From contig SZPM01000009.1 of assembly GCA_030263715.1 (NCBI GenBank), forward strand, positions 19,918 through 83,917: DNA of 64,000 nucleotides, read 5' to 3'. Position 1 is the stretch's first letter; each line of letters opens with the position of its first letter. The notes under the pieces are model-generated. The model was not told where the DNA came from and searched no databases. It saw only the letters and a program-made list of their open reading frames with translations. The position numbers and the translations under genes were made by a program. Positions 25,758 through 34,666 of the stretch are shown piece by piece. The DNA is from ATM1 sp003577165. Lineage in GTDB: Bacteria; Armatimonadota; Fimbriimonadia; Fimbriimonadales; ATM1.

Positions 25758-25849
25758 CCTAAATACTATATGTAGGAGAAATGAGCGGGGCGGGCGACAG
25801 GCCCAAAACCTGGCACAATAGCCGCCGGCCTCAGGCCCCCCGGACACCC

Positions 25850-28800
25850 ATGCTCAAGCACCCTGAAATCACCGAACGACGCATCGACCTCTTCCTGCGC
25901 ACCGAACTCGAGCCTCGCGTATACGGGGCCAGGCAGCCGCTCTCCATCGAGTTCAGTTCCGAGGCTCACCGCGACGCTCGGGAGGCTGCTAAGGGCAAGT
26001 TCGCAAAGGTGGGACCGGGCTACAAGTGGGGTCCGGTGTGGCGCACGGTCTGGTTCCGTGCGCTCGGCTCGATCCCAAGGGCATGGGCGGACCGGGAAGT
26101 GGCGGCGCAGATCGAAGTCGGTGGGGAACGAACCGTTTGGAAAGGGAGTGTGCCTGTGTGGGGCTTGGACGGGCCGCACTCCTGGTACGCGATCACGCCT
26201 CAAGCCCGAGGCGGAGAAAAGGTCGAAGTCTATGTAGAGGCCTATGGGACGAACCCGAACGTGCGGGTCCACGGCCAGTTCGAGGATCCGAAACCGAAGC
26301 CGTTCGAGGTGAAGGGCGCGTGGATGGCCCCATTCGACCGAGACCTGTGGCAACTGCTTTTAGACTGCAAGTTCTGCCAGAACCTCATGACGACCCTGCC
26401 AAGAGGAGACGCCGCGCGCGAACACATCCTCCGCGCGCTCAACGCAGTCGTCAACCAGTACGATGCATCTCGGAAGCAAAGCGTGTCCGAATGCAGGAAA
26501 TTGATCGCGGAAGCGACGTCCGGCAGAAGGGTGGACCTTTATCACAACGTTGCGCCGTTCGGGCACGCGCATCTCGACTCCGCTTGGCTCTGGCCGGTGC
26601 CGATCACGGTCAAGAAAATGGCGCACACGACGGCGACTCAGATCGCCCTGATGGATCGCTATCCAGAACACCTGTTCGTTCACAGTCAACCTGCGCAGTA
26701 CGAGTGGCTGGAGCAGCAGTATCCAAAACTCTTCGATTTAGTGAAGGGGAAGATCGCCTCGAAGCAGTGGGAGCCCGTCGGGGCGATGTGGGTGGAGGCG
26801 GACACCAACGTCCCGAGCGGGGAGTCGCTGGTTCGTCAACTTCTTTACGGCGTTCGCTATTTCGAGCGGAAGTTGGGAGTGCGGGTCAAGGACCTGTGGC
26901 TGCCCGATGTGTTCGGATACTCGGCCGCATTGCCTCAAATCCTAAAGAAGGCCGGAATCGATTACTTCCTCACACAGAAGATCAGTTGGAATCAGTTCAA
27001 TCGGTTCCCACACAACACCTTCTGGTGGCAGGGGATCGATGGTTCGAGGGTTTGGTCGCACTTTCCGCCGGCCGACACCTACTGCGGCATGTGCACGCCG
27101 GAAGAGTTGATGAAGCACGTTCGCGAGCACCGCGACCACGGCCGCTGCGATTACTCCGCCTATGTGTTCGGATACGGCGATGGCGGCGGCGGGCCGACCG
27201 CCGAGCACCTCGAGATGCTGAGGCGAGCCAAAGCGGCCCCCGGGCTCCCGCAAATCAGTCGCATGAGGGCGTCCGACTTCTTCCAGAGGGCGAAGGAAGA
27301 AAGCCGAGACCTGGCCGTTTGGTCAGGAGAACTCTACTTCGAACTTCACCGCGGGACTTACACGACGCAAGCCAACAACAAGAAGTACAACCGCTACGCG
27401 GAGTTCCTCCTGCGCGACGTGGAGTTGCTAAGCTGCTTTTCGCCAGGATTTCCGACCGACTACGCGGCCCGCGAGATCGAAGACCTTTGGAAGCGCGTGC
27501 TGTTCAATCAGTTCCACGACATCATCCCTGGGACGAGCGTTCAGGAGGTCTATCGCCAGACCGATCGGGAGTACGCTTCGATTTTGGAAACGGCAGAGCG
27601 AATCCTCGGCGAGAAGATGGAAGCGATCGCGAGTTCGCAGAGCGCGCCGGACCAGGGACAAGCCTACTCGATGTTCCAGTTCGCAGACGTGCCGACGGAA
27701 GGGCGCATTCCGCTCACTAAGAAGTCGGGAGCAAAGTCCATCGTGTGTGGCGACGAAGAGGTGCCGGTGCAGGAGATCGTGGAGTTCGGGCAGCGGGCGC
27801 TCGTCTTCAAGACACCCGATGCCGCGTCGGGACGGGTTGCTGTGGCGGTCCTTTCGGACCGGGACCGCGAGGGCGACGAGAAACTCCGCGCAAGCGGCAA
27901 GAAACTGCAGAACGAGCATTGGACGATTCGATTCGACTCCCACGGCAACCTAACGAGCATCGTCTCTACGGAGGACCAGTGCGAGTATTTGCAGGAAGGG
28001 AGCCTCGGGAATCTCTTTCAACTCTTTGAAGACAAGCCCCTATTCTGGAGCGCGTGGGACGTGGATCCCTACATGCTGGAGACCGGCGTCGACTTGGTCA
28101 AGTCCAGTCGGTTCGAGATCGTCGAGCGCGGCCCCGTGCGAGTCGCGGCGGAGGTCGAACGTCGGTTCGGTGAAAGCCGAATCGTGCAGCGCATCAGCCT
28201 CGGGCCGACTCCCGGCATTCGATTCGATACCTGGATCGACTGGCGTGAGAGCGAAAAACTGCTCAAAGTCGCGTTTCCCGTAAACGTGAACCCTTCGCGC
28301 GCAACGTACGAAATCCAGTTCGGGAATCTTGAGCGGCCGACACACCGGAACACCTCGTGGGATGCCGCGAAGTTCGAAGTCTGCGCGCACAAATGGGTGG
28401 ACGTGAGCGAAGGGGATCATGGAGTCGCGCTCATCAACGACTCGAAGTACGGGCATGACGTCCACGAGAACGTCATCCGGCTCACGCTGCTTCGCTCGCC
28501 GAAGGCCCCGGATCCGAACGCGGACATGGGCGTGCATCGTTTCACTTACGTGCTCATGCCTCACTTCGGCCCGTACAATTGGGCAGGCGTCGTGCAGGCC
28601 GCGTACGCGATCAACGCCCCGCTCCGCGTGCGTCCTTTGAAACCGGGCAAGGGAACCGGCGCACCCACAGACAAGTTCGTCTCGTGCGAAGACCGAAACA
28701 TCGTCATCGAGGCGGTCAAGAAGGCGGAGGATGACAACTCGATCGTGGTTCGGCTCTACGAATGTCACAACGCGCGAGGAGCGGCGGAATTGCACTGCAG

Positions 28801-28930
28801 TAAGAAGGTGAAGTCCGCGACTCTCTGCAACCTCCTCGAGGAGCCGGTCACTTCGCTCGCAGTGCAGGACGGGGCCGTACAATTCGATTACAAGCCTTTT
28901 GAAATCATCACGATGAAATTGGAAGTATGA
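25850..28930 (+). CDS. GH38 alpha-mannosidase
   Basis: A 1026-residue glycoside hydrolase family 38 enzyme, typical length. Catalytic-domain motifs: FGHAHLDSAWLWPV (zinc His and Asp), MWVEADTNVPSGESLVRQLLYG, LWLPDVFGYSAALPQILK (the Asp of the LPDVFG motif is the nucleophile), YCGMCTPEELM, and QFHDIIPGTSVQEVY (zinc His). It removes alpha-mannose from glycans; no signal peptide, so cytosolic. The Met at 25850 begins the conserved part; an ATG at 25781 adds 23 unconserved residues but sits 11 nt after TACTAT, so it could be the true start. Its stop overlaps the next ATG. Confidence 0.92.
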   Translation: MLKHPEITERRIDLFLRTELEPRVYGARQPLSIEFSSEAHRDAREAAKGKFAKVGPGYKWGPVWRTVWFRALGSIPRAWADREVAAQIEVGGERTVWKGSVPVWGLDGPHSWYAITPQARGGEKVEVYVEAYGTNPNVRVHGQFEDPKPKPFEVKGAWMAPFDRDLWQLLLDCKFCQNLMTTLPRGDAAREHILRALNAVVNQYDASRKQSVSECRKLIAEATSGRRVDLYHNVAPFGHAHLDSAWLWPVPITVKKMAHTTATQIALMDRYPEHLFVHSQPAQYEWLEQQYPKLFDLVKGKIASKQWEPVGAMWVEADTNVPSGESLVRQLLYGVRYFERKLGVRVKDLWLPDVFGYSAALPQILKKAGIDYFLTQKISWNQFNRFPHNTFWWQGIDGSRVWSHFPPADTYCGMCTPEELMKHVREHRDHGRCDYSAYVFGYGDGGGGPTAEHLEMLRRAKAAPGLPQISRMRASDFFQRAKEESRDLAVWSGELYFELHRGTYTTQANNKKYNRYAEFLLRDVELLSCFSPGFPTDYAAREIEDLWKRVLFNQFHDIIPGTSVQEVYRQTDREYASILETAERILGEKMEAIASSQSAPDQGQAYSMFQFADVPTEGRIPLTKKSGAKSIVCGDEEVPVQEIVEFGQRALVFKTPDAASGRVAVAVLSDRDREGDEKLRASGKKLQNEHWTIRFDSHGNLTSIVSTEDQCEYLQEGSLGNLFQLFEDKPLFWSAWDVDPYMLETGVDLVKSSRFEIVERGPVRVAAEVERRFGESRIVQRISLGPTPGIRFDTWIDWRESEKLLKVAFPVNVNPSRATYEIQFGNLERPTHRNTSWDAAKFEVCAHKWVDVSEGDHGVALINDSKYGHDVHENVIRLTLLRSPKAPDPNADMGVHRFTYVLMPHFGPYNWAGVVQAAYAINAPLRVRPLKPGKGTGAPTDKFVSCEDRNIVIEAVKKAEDDNSIVVRLYECHNARGAAELHCSKKVKSATLCNLLEEPVTSLAVQDGAVQFDYKPFEIITMKLEV

Positions 28931-29454
28931 GACTCAAGAAGGGGCGACTGCTCACACTCTTCGTAATCGGCGTACCGGCCGCGCTCGCGATCTGGCTCTG
29001 GCCGTACTTAGGCAAAATCCCGGCCGCGATCCAGATCTACTGCAGTCCGAAGCGTTCTTTCCATGCCGAGTCGAGTGAACAGACTCTCAAGGTGCTCGGA
29101 CAGGCGATGAAGACGTACATGGAGGCGGAGGGAGCGTATCCGCCTGCGGAAAGGTGGATGGACGCGCTCGCTGTGTACCTTCACACCGACGACATGAAGC
29201 CGGAAGAGCAAGCGAAAAAACTGAAGCGTCCCGAATTCGAGGATTCAGCCGACGAGTACGGTTTCGCCTACAACGGGACGGTCGCAGGAAAGACGGCTGA
29301 CCAGTTGGAAGACTTGGCCAGCACTCCTCTCCTCTACGACAGCGAGAAGACGAAGAGGAACGCGTACGACGACACTCCACTGGAATCCGCGCTGCCGAAC
29401 GGAGCGGTGCTCTACGCGGACGGTTCCGTCTCCCGCCCCCCAAAGAATCGGTGA
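28927..29454 (+). CDS. pseudopilin-like membrane-anchored protein, unknown function
   Basis: A 175-residue protein with one N-terminal hydrophobic helix (LLTLFVIGVPAALAIWLWPYL), then an alpha-helical stretch TLKVLGQAMKTYMEAEGAYPP and a C-terminal GAVLYADGSVSRPP. This resembles the H/ADG-type ending of type II pseudopilins and DUF1559 proteins, including the Tyr-Pro after the helix, but there is no prepilin peptidase site (no G-F[ST]LxE). So it is a pseudopilin-fold relative without processing, or unrelated. It overlaps the mannosidase and SbcD genes by 4 bp on each side. Confidence 0.6.
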   Translation: MRLKKGRLLTLFVIGVPAALAIWLWPYLGKIPAAIQIYCSPKRSFHAESSEQTLKVLGQAMKTYMEAEGAYPPAERWMDALAVYLHTDDMKPEEQAKKLKRPEFEDSADEYGFAYNGTVAGKTADQLEDLASTPLLYDSEKTKRNAYDDTPLESALPNGAVLYADGSVSRPPKNR

Positions 29455-30590
29455 GAATCGCCCACTTCAGCGACACGCACTTGGGGTACATCGCTTACTC
29501 CCGGTTGGTCAACGGGATCAACCAGCGCGAAATCGACGTCTTCAAGACGTTTGAGCGAAATCTCGATTCGATTTGCGATGCGGATGTCGACGTCGTCATC
29601 CATGCGGGTGACTTCTTCGATCGCGTGCGCCCGAGCAATCACACGATCGTCAACGCCTACAAGCGGATGCACAAGTTTCAGGAGCGGCGCGGATGGAGGC
29701 CCTTCGTCATCGTGGCCGGCAACCACGAAACGCCTTCGACCGCGGATTCCGGCAACATCCTTCGCCTGTTTGGCGACCCTTCCGGAACGGGAGGCATACC
29801 AGGGGTTCACGTGTTCTGCGACGGGATCGCGAGCGTCGAGATCGTTCCGGGCCTTTCGCTCATGGCGATACCGAGCCGAGGACTGTCGGAGGTGGCGGCG
29901 ACGACGATTCTTCCTGCGGGTGGCTCGAACGTCGGAGTGTTGGTGGCACACGGCCTCGACGTGTCGCTGAAACTGCCGAGCGCGAACTTCGATGCTCGAA
30001 TGTTTCGGCCGTCCGAGTGGTCTTACATGGCGCTCGGAGACTATCACGTGCATCGAGCGCTCAGCAAGAACGTCGTTTACTCCGGCTCGACCGACTACAC
30101 GAGCAGCAACATCTGGGAGGAAGTCGGCACGCCGAAGGGCTGGTGCTTGTTCGACTCCGATCGTGGGACGGTGGAGTTCATCGAGGTCGAGCCGGTTCGC
30201 GGGGTGTTCGACCTTCCTCTAATCGACGCGACCGGCCTCGACGGAGCCGAGATCTCTCGGCGATTGGAGGCCAACGCGACGTGGCCGCCCGAGCAGGATC
30301 CCATCGTTCGGCAGCGCGTTCGAGGCGTGCATCCCTCCGCGCGAAAGGAGATCTCCGGGTCGGTGCTGCGGGAACTGAAGTCTCGCTGCGCGTTTTACCG
30401 CTTGGCCCTGGAGACGGAGATCGTCGAGCCGGGGGGGGCCGGCGAGAGCGCGGGCCCGAGGAGCATTGACCATGCGTGGACGGAGTACGCCGCTCAGTAC
30501 AGCCTCCCGGCAGACATCGATCGCGCTCGATTCGCGGAACGGGGCGCGCAACTAATTAAGGAATCGCAGGATGAGACTGCTGAGGCTTAG
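29451..30590 (+). CDS. sbcD: DNA repair exonuclease SbcD (Mre11 family)
   Basis: A 379-residue metallophosphoesterase. Mn-binding motifs: RIAHFSDTHLG, VVIHAGDFFDRV, IVAGNHETP and, further on, VLVAHG and GDYHVH. With SbcC it forms the double-strand-break end-processing nuclease that cleaves hairpins. GTG start overlapping the upstream stop (GTGA). Its end overlaps sbcC by 20 bp, giving strict coupling. Normal length. Confidence 0.94.
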   Translation: MRIAHFSDTHLGYIAYSRLVNGINQREIDVFKTFERNLDSICDADVDVVIHAGDFFDRVRPSNHTIVNAYKRMHKFQERRGWRPFVIVAGNHETPSTADSGNILRLFGDPSGTGGIPGVHVFCDGIASVEIVPGLSLMAIPSRGLSEVAATTILPAGGSNVGVLVAHGLDVSLKLPSANFDARMFRPSEWSYMALGDYHVHRALSKNVVYSGSTDYTSSNIWEEVGTPKGWCLFDSDRGTVEFIEVEPVRGVFDLPLIDATGLDGAEISRRLEANATWPPEQDPIVRQRVRGVHPSARKEISGSVLRELKSRCAFYRLALETEIVEPGGAGESAGPRSIDHAWTEYAAQYSLPADIDRARFAERGAQLIKESQDETAEA

Positions 30591-32967
30591 CCTCAAGAAC
30601 TTTCGGCAGTTCCGTGACGCGGAAGTCGAGTTCCGCGACGGAGTTGTCGCGATCGTCGGCGCGAACGGCTCCGGAAAGTCGACCGTCCTCGAAGCGATCT
30701 CTTGGGCCCTTTACGGCGCGCATCGCAACAAGAAGGCGACGATCCGACGGCTTTGGGCCGAAGCGGATGAGCCGACCGAAGTCACTCTCGAAGCAGAAAT
30801 ACGCGGAGCGCGCTACCGTTTCGTCCGCTCCCTGCGAACCGCCACCGTGTCGCTGGAGGATGGCGGCAGGGCCGTGCTGGCGAGCGGCCTAGAGGCCTGC
30901 ACTGAATTTGCAGAAAAACTGTTGGGACTCAACTACGTTCAGTTCAAGAACAGTTACTGCACCAACCAGAAGGACATCGCGTTTCTTCAATTTCCGACGG
31001 AGAGGCGCAAGAGCGACGAAGTTGGTCGGATGTTGGGCCTCCAGGTCTTAGAGCGGGCTGCTAAGTTGGGGAAGGAGAGGGAGCGCGATTTTCGTCAAGC
31101 CTCCGAAGCCATGTCCGTTGATGAGGGGGCCGTTCGCGCTGCAGAGTCGAGAGTTCAATCCGTGAAGCAGGAGTTGGCGAAGATCGAGGCGCAGCGCAAG
31201 GACGCGATCGAACAACTTGACGCGCTGCAGAAGGAACACGCGGATCGAGCCGACATGGCCAAGAAAGCGCAGAGGGCGATCGAACTCGAGGACTCGATCG
31301 CGGCAAGGCGCGAGTTGGGGATCAAGCTGAAGCGCGACGTCGACAGTTTCAAGGAGGAGTTAGAGACGCGAAAGGCGACGGTGCAACGCCTCCAAGGCCT
31401 CCGCGAAGCTGCGGAGAAGTACGAGAGCCTCGAGAAGACTCGCCGCGAACTCGAAGCCGCGCGAGCGGCAGCCACTCGCAAGGAGAGCCTCCTAAATGAG
31501 GCCCGAATCCATGAGCAAGAGGCCGAGAGAGCGGAGGCACAACTCGCGGGCCCGCCTGCCGTCGCTTTGGATGAGATCGAGTCGGCAGTACGAAGCGCCA
31601 AGGAGAAGCGCTCCGATGAGGAAAGTCGGCTTCTCACTTCGCAGAGAGACGTCGCGAAGCGACACCAGGAATTGTATGCGGAGCAGACGACGCTGCGCGA
31701 TCGCGTGGCAAACCTGGAGCTGCGCGAGGAGAGCGAGCTGAGTGCAATTCAGGATGGGCGTTGTCCGACATGCGGCCAGCCCCTCCCCGAGGGGAAACTT
31801 CCGACAACGGAGGCGCTACGGAAGGAGATCGAGCGATGGCAGGAAGATCTGAGGGGCGTGGACCAGAGGCTGCTCGAACTTGAAGAAGAGAGGAAGCAGA
31901 TCGAGGCGAGGCAGAAGGAAATCGAGAGCCTTCGGCAGCAGGAGGTCGAGGCTGAGGCTCAGTTGGCGCGCGCCAAGGCGGAACAGGATCATCGTTCCAA
32001 GTTGACTGCACAACTCGAAGCAGCAAGGAAGAGGGCAAAGCAGGCGCGCGAAGAGGCGGAGGCCATCCCCATAGCCGGTGAAGCGCAAAGCCTCGATGAG
32101 GTCGCGAAGGAGTCCGATCAGCTGAAGCCCATGTGGGTGGAGTTCCAGAGCCTCGGTGACCATCAAAAGGAGTTCCAGAACTTGGCGGGGCGACTCGCGG
32201 AGGCGGAAAAACAGTTTGAGGCGGAACGCGCGAAGCAGAACGAGGCGAAGGAGGAACTGAAAGAGATCGGCATGACGCGTGAAGAGTGCCAGCGCGTCTT
32301 GGAGGAAGCGGCGAGCCGCAGCGAGAGAATCCGCGAGTTGGAGAAACTGAGGGACGTCGAGTCGGCTCGAAAGGACAGCACGGAGAAGATGCTGGCCATG
32401 GCCGTGAGCGAACTCGAGGGCTTGGAGGATCGGCACAAATCTGCGAAGGCAAGCGAGATGGAAGCCAAACTTCACGGTGCAGCCGCGAAGGCGCTTCTCG
32501 AGCTGAGAGAGCAACTCAACTCAGCAGCGAGACCGGAGTTAGAGCGCATCGCTTCCGACATCCTACAAGGGCTTTCGGGGGGGCGGTACATGGCTCTGTC
32601 GTTGGACGATGATTACGAGCCGACCCTCCTCGACGAGGACGTGGCGAAAGACGTGATCAGCGGCGGCGAGTCGGACATCGTCGCCCTTGCCCTCAGGCTC
32701 GCGCTTGCGCGCATGATGCAAGATCGCGCAGGAAGTCCGATGGGGCTTCTCATTCTCGACGAGGTCTTCGGGAGCCTCGACGCCTACCGTCGGCACAGCG
32801 TCATGGAGCAGATCGGCTCTCTTCGGGAGCACTTCGAGCAGATTCTGCTCATCAGCCATATCGACGACATCAACGAGGCGGCGGACACGTGCCTCGTCGT
32901 TCGTTATGACCTCGACAAGAAGGAGAGCACGATCACAGAGCGCGTCGAGGACCTGGAGTTCGTGTAG
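30571..32967 (+). CDS. sbcC: DNA repair ATPase SbcC (Rad50 family)
   Basis: A 798-residue SMC-like ATPase, on the short side for SbcC. Walker A GANGSGKST at residue 31; Q-loop FKNSYCTNQKDIAFLQFP; a long charged coiled coil from about 170 to 650 interrupted by the zinc hook CPTCGQPL (about residue 397); signature DVISGGESDIVALALRLALA; Walker B MGLLILDEVFGSLD; His switch LISHIDDI. Partner of SbcD. The stop abuts the argS stop on the other strand with no spacer. Confidence 0.95.
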   Translation: MRLLRLSLKNFRQFRDAEVEFRDGVVAIVGANGSGKSTVLEAISWALYGAHRNKKATIRRLWAEADEPTEVTLEAEIRGARYRFVRSLRTATVSLEDGGRAVLASGLEACTEFAEKLLGLNYVQFKNSYCTNQKDIAFLQFPTERRKSDEVGRMLGLQVLERAAKLGKERERDFRQASEAMSVDEGAVRAAESRVQSVKQELAKIEAQRKDAIEQLDALQKEHADRADMAKKAQRAIELEDSIAARRELGIKLKRDVDSFKEELETRKATVQRLQGLREAAEKYESLEKTRRELEAARAAATRKESLLNEARIHEQEAERAEAQLAGPPAVALDEIESAVRSAKEKRSDEESRLLTSQRDVAKRHQELYAEQTTLRDRVANLELREESELSAIQDGRCPTCGQPLPEGKLPTTEALRKEIERWQEDLRGVDQRLLELEEERKQIEARQKEIESLRQQEVEAEAQLARAKAEQDHRSKLTAQLEAARKRAKQAREEAEAIPIAGEAQSLDEVAKESDQLKPMWVEFQSLGDHQKEFQNLAGRLAEAEKQFEAERAKQNEAKEELKEIGMTREECQRVLEEAASRSERIRELEKLRDVESARKDSTEKMLAMAVSELEGLEDRHKSAKASEMEAKLHGAAAKALLELREQLNSAARPELERIASDILQGLSGGRYMALSLDDDYEPTLLDEDVAKDVISGGESDIVALALRLALARMMQDRAGSPMGLLILDEVFGSLDAYRRHSVMEQIGSLREHFEQILLISHIDDINEAADTCLVVRYDLDKKESTITERVEDLEFV

Positions 32968-34614
32968 TTACATCTTCTCGGGAGCGGAGATCCCGAGGAT
33001 TGAAAACGTTGCTCGCAGGGCCGATCGCGTCAGTTCACACAGCAGGAGCCGCGCGCGCGTCCGCTCAGGATTCTCAGGAGCCAGCACCCGGCACTTCTCA
33101 TAGAAGTTGTGATACGTGCGAGCCAACTCGATGGCGTAGGTCGTCATCCTATGAACTTCGCGAAGCTGGGCAGATCGGCGCACTTCGAAGGGGAGATCGC
33201 AGACTTTCTTGATGAGGTCCCTCTCTGCAGGATCAGCAAGGTCTGAGGCACAAGTCTCGTCGGCGACGAATCCCGCCTCCTTTGCCTTCTCAAGCAGGGA
33301 ACAGATGCGTGCGTGGGCGTACTGTATGTAATACACAGGGTTCTTCTCGCTGTGCTCGCGAGCTAGGTCGAGATCGAAGTCCATGTGGGTGTCATGGGAG
33401 CGCATCAGGTAGAAGAAGCGCGCCACATCCGGGCCGACGTCCTCCATCAACTCGCGGAGGGTCACCATGTCTCCGCTGCGCTTGGACATCGGAACGACTT
33501 CATTTCCCTGAAGAAACCTCACCAACTGCATGACGAGGATTTCGAGAGCGTCCTTTGGGTAACCCAACGCTTGGATCGCAGCCGACGCCCGGGCGATGTA
33601 GCCATGGTGGTCGGCTCCCCACACGTTGATGAGATGTTCCCACCCGCGGTCGAATTTGTCTTTGTGGTAGGCGATGTCGCTGGCGATGTATGTCGGCTGT
33701 CCGTTGCTTCTGACGACGATCCTGTCTTTGTCGTCGCCGAACTTGGAACTGGCGAGCCAAAGCGCGCCATCTTCCTCGTAAATGACGCCGGACTGCTTCA
33801 AGCGCTCCATGCATTCTGCGACCTTCCCGGAATCGTGCAGAGACTGTTCGCTAATCCACGTGTCGAACACGACGTGCATTGCCTCGAGGTCTCGTCTTTG
33901 CCAATGCGTCATCATGTCTTGCGCGATCGGCTGCCAGAATTCGAGGCCATCCTCTCCGTGCAGGTCTCCGCGCGCCGCGCGAATCTCCTCGGCGATCTGT
34001 CCTATATAGTCGCCCGCATATCCGCCTTCGGGAAAGTCCGGCGGCAGACCCACGAGTTCGCGATAGCGTGAGCGAACGCTCAAAGCGAACAGCTGCATCT
34101 GTAGGGAGTTGGTGCCGTCGTTCGCATAGAACTCTCGGCTCACCTTGTGACCCGTGGCCTCCAGCAGGCGAGCGAGGGAATCGCCGTAGGCTGCCCCCCT
34201 CCCGTGACCGACGTGAATGGGTCCGTTCGGGTTGGCGGACACGAATTCGACTAGGACCTTCAACGGCCTATCCGTTTCGCTTAGCGCAAGCGCCTCCCCG
34301 CGGCGGTGACTGCGGACGGTCCATTCCGCCAAGTAAGCGTCGGAGAGGGTGACGTTCACGAAACCTGGGCTCACCGCTGAGGCCGAAGTGAAGGTGGAGT
34401 CAGCCTGGAGCGCCTCGGCTAAGGCCCTCGCCACGAGGGGGGGCGGCGCGCCAGTCGTTTTCGAGTTCGTAAGCGCGAATGCGGTCGCGAAGTCTCCATG
34501 CGCCGGATTCTTCGGCTCAGTGAACTCCACGGAGTAGTCCGTGTCCGCAATCACAGAGCCCTTGAGTCTCTCAACGGCGGACTGAAGTCGGTGTGTGAGG
34601 TCGTCGCGGAGCAT
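32968..34614 (-). CDS. argS: arginyl-tRNA synthetase ArgS
   Basis: A 548-residue class I synthetase. Signature HVGHGRGAAYGDSLARLL (HIGH) near residue 130, the VEFVSANPNGP block just before it, and PMSKRSGDMVTLRELMEDVG standing for KMSKS. C-terminal DALR anticodon domain ends ALRATFSILGISAPEKM. It charges tRNA-Arg and needs the tRNA for activation. Divergent from arginase across 52 bp, so synthesis and breakdown of arginyl pools share a control region. TAGGAT lies 15 nt before its ATG. Confidence 0.97.
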   Translation of the reverse strand: MLRDDLTHRLQSAVERLKGSVIADTDYSVEFTEPKNPAHGDFATAFALTNSKTTGAPPPLVARALAEALQADSTFTSASAVSPGFVNVTLSDAYLAEWTVRSHRRGEALALSETDRPLKVLVEFVSANPNGPIHVGHGRGAAYGDSLARLLEATGHKVSREFYANDGTNSLQMQLFALSVRSRYRELVGLPPDFPEGGYAGDYIGQIAEEIRAARGDLHGEDGLEFWQPIAQDMMTHWQRRDLEAMHVVFDTWISEQSLHDSGKVAECMERLKQSGVIYEEDGALWLASSKFGDDKDRIVVRSNGQPTYIASDIAYHKDKFDRGWEHLINVWGADHHGYIARASAAIQALGYPKDALEILVMQLVRFLQGNEVVPMSKRSGDMVTLRELMEDVGPDVARFFYLMRSHDTHMDFDLDLAREHSEKNPVYYIQYAHARICSLLEKAKEAGFVADETCASDLADPAERDLIKKVCDLPFEVRRSAQLREVHRMTTYAIELARTYHNFYEKCRVLAPENPERTRARLLLCELTRSALRATFSILGISAPEKM

Positions 34615-34629
34615 GGGAGCGGGAGAGGA

Positions 34630-34635
34630 ATCCTA
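34630..34635 (-). promoter_or_regulatory. argS: possible -10 box of argS
   Basis: TAGGAT on the minus strand inside GGTAGGATTC, close to the GGTAGAATTC of the divergent arginase promoter; 15 nt to the argS ATG, so a leader of about 8 nt. Confidence 0.4.
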
Positions 34636-34654
34636 CCATCCCGGCGGGCGCCGG

Positions 34655-34660
34655 TAGAAT
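34655..34660 (+). promoter_or_regulatory. rocF: -10 box of arginase gene (leaderless layout)
   Basis: TAGAAT within CCGGTAGAATTC, 6 nt before the GTG at 34667. Identical 12-mer to the moaD and 52943 promoters. Confidence 0.6.
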
Positions 34661-34666
34661 TCGAGC

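Noticed and set aside
26026..27720. 564-codon frame inside the mannosidase gene
   Set aside because: Same-strand alternate frame of GH38, Arg-rich without domains.
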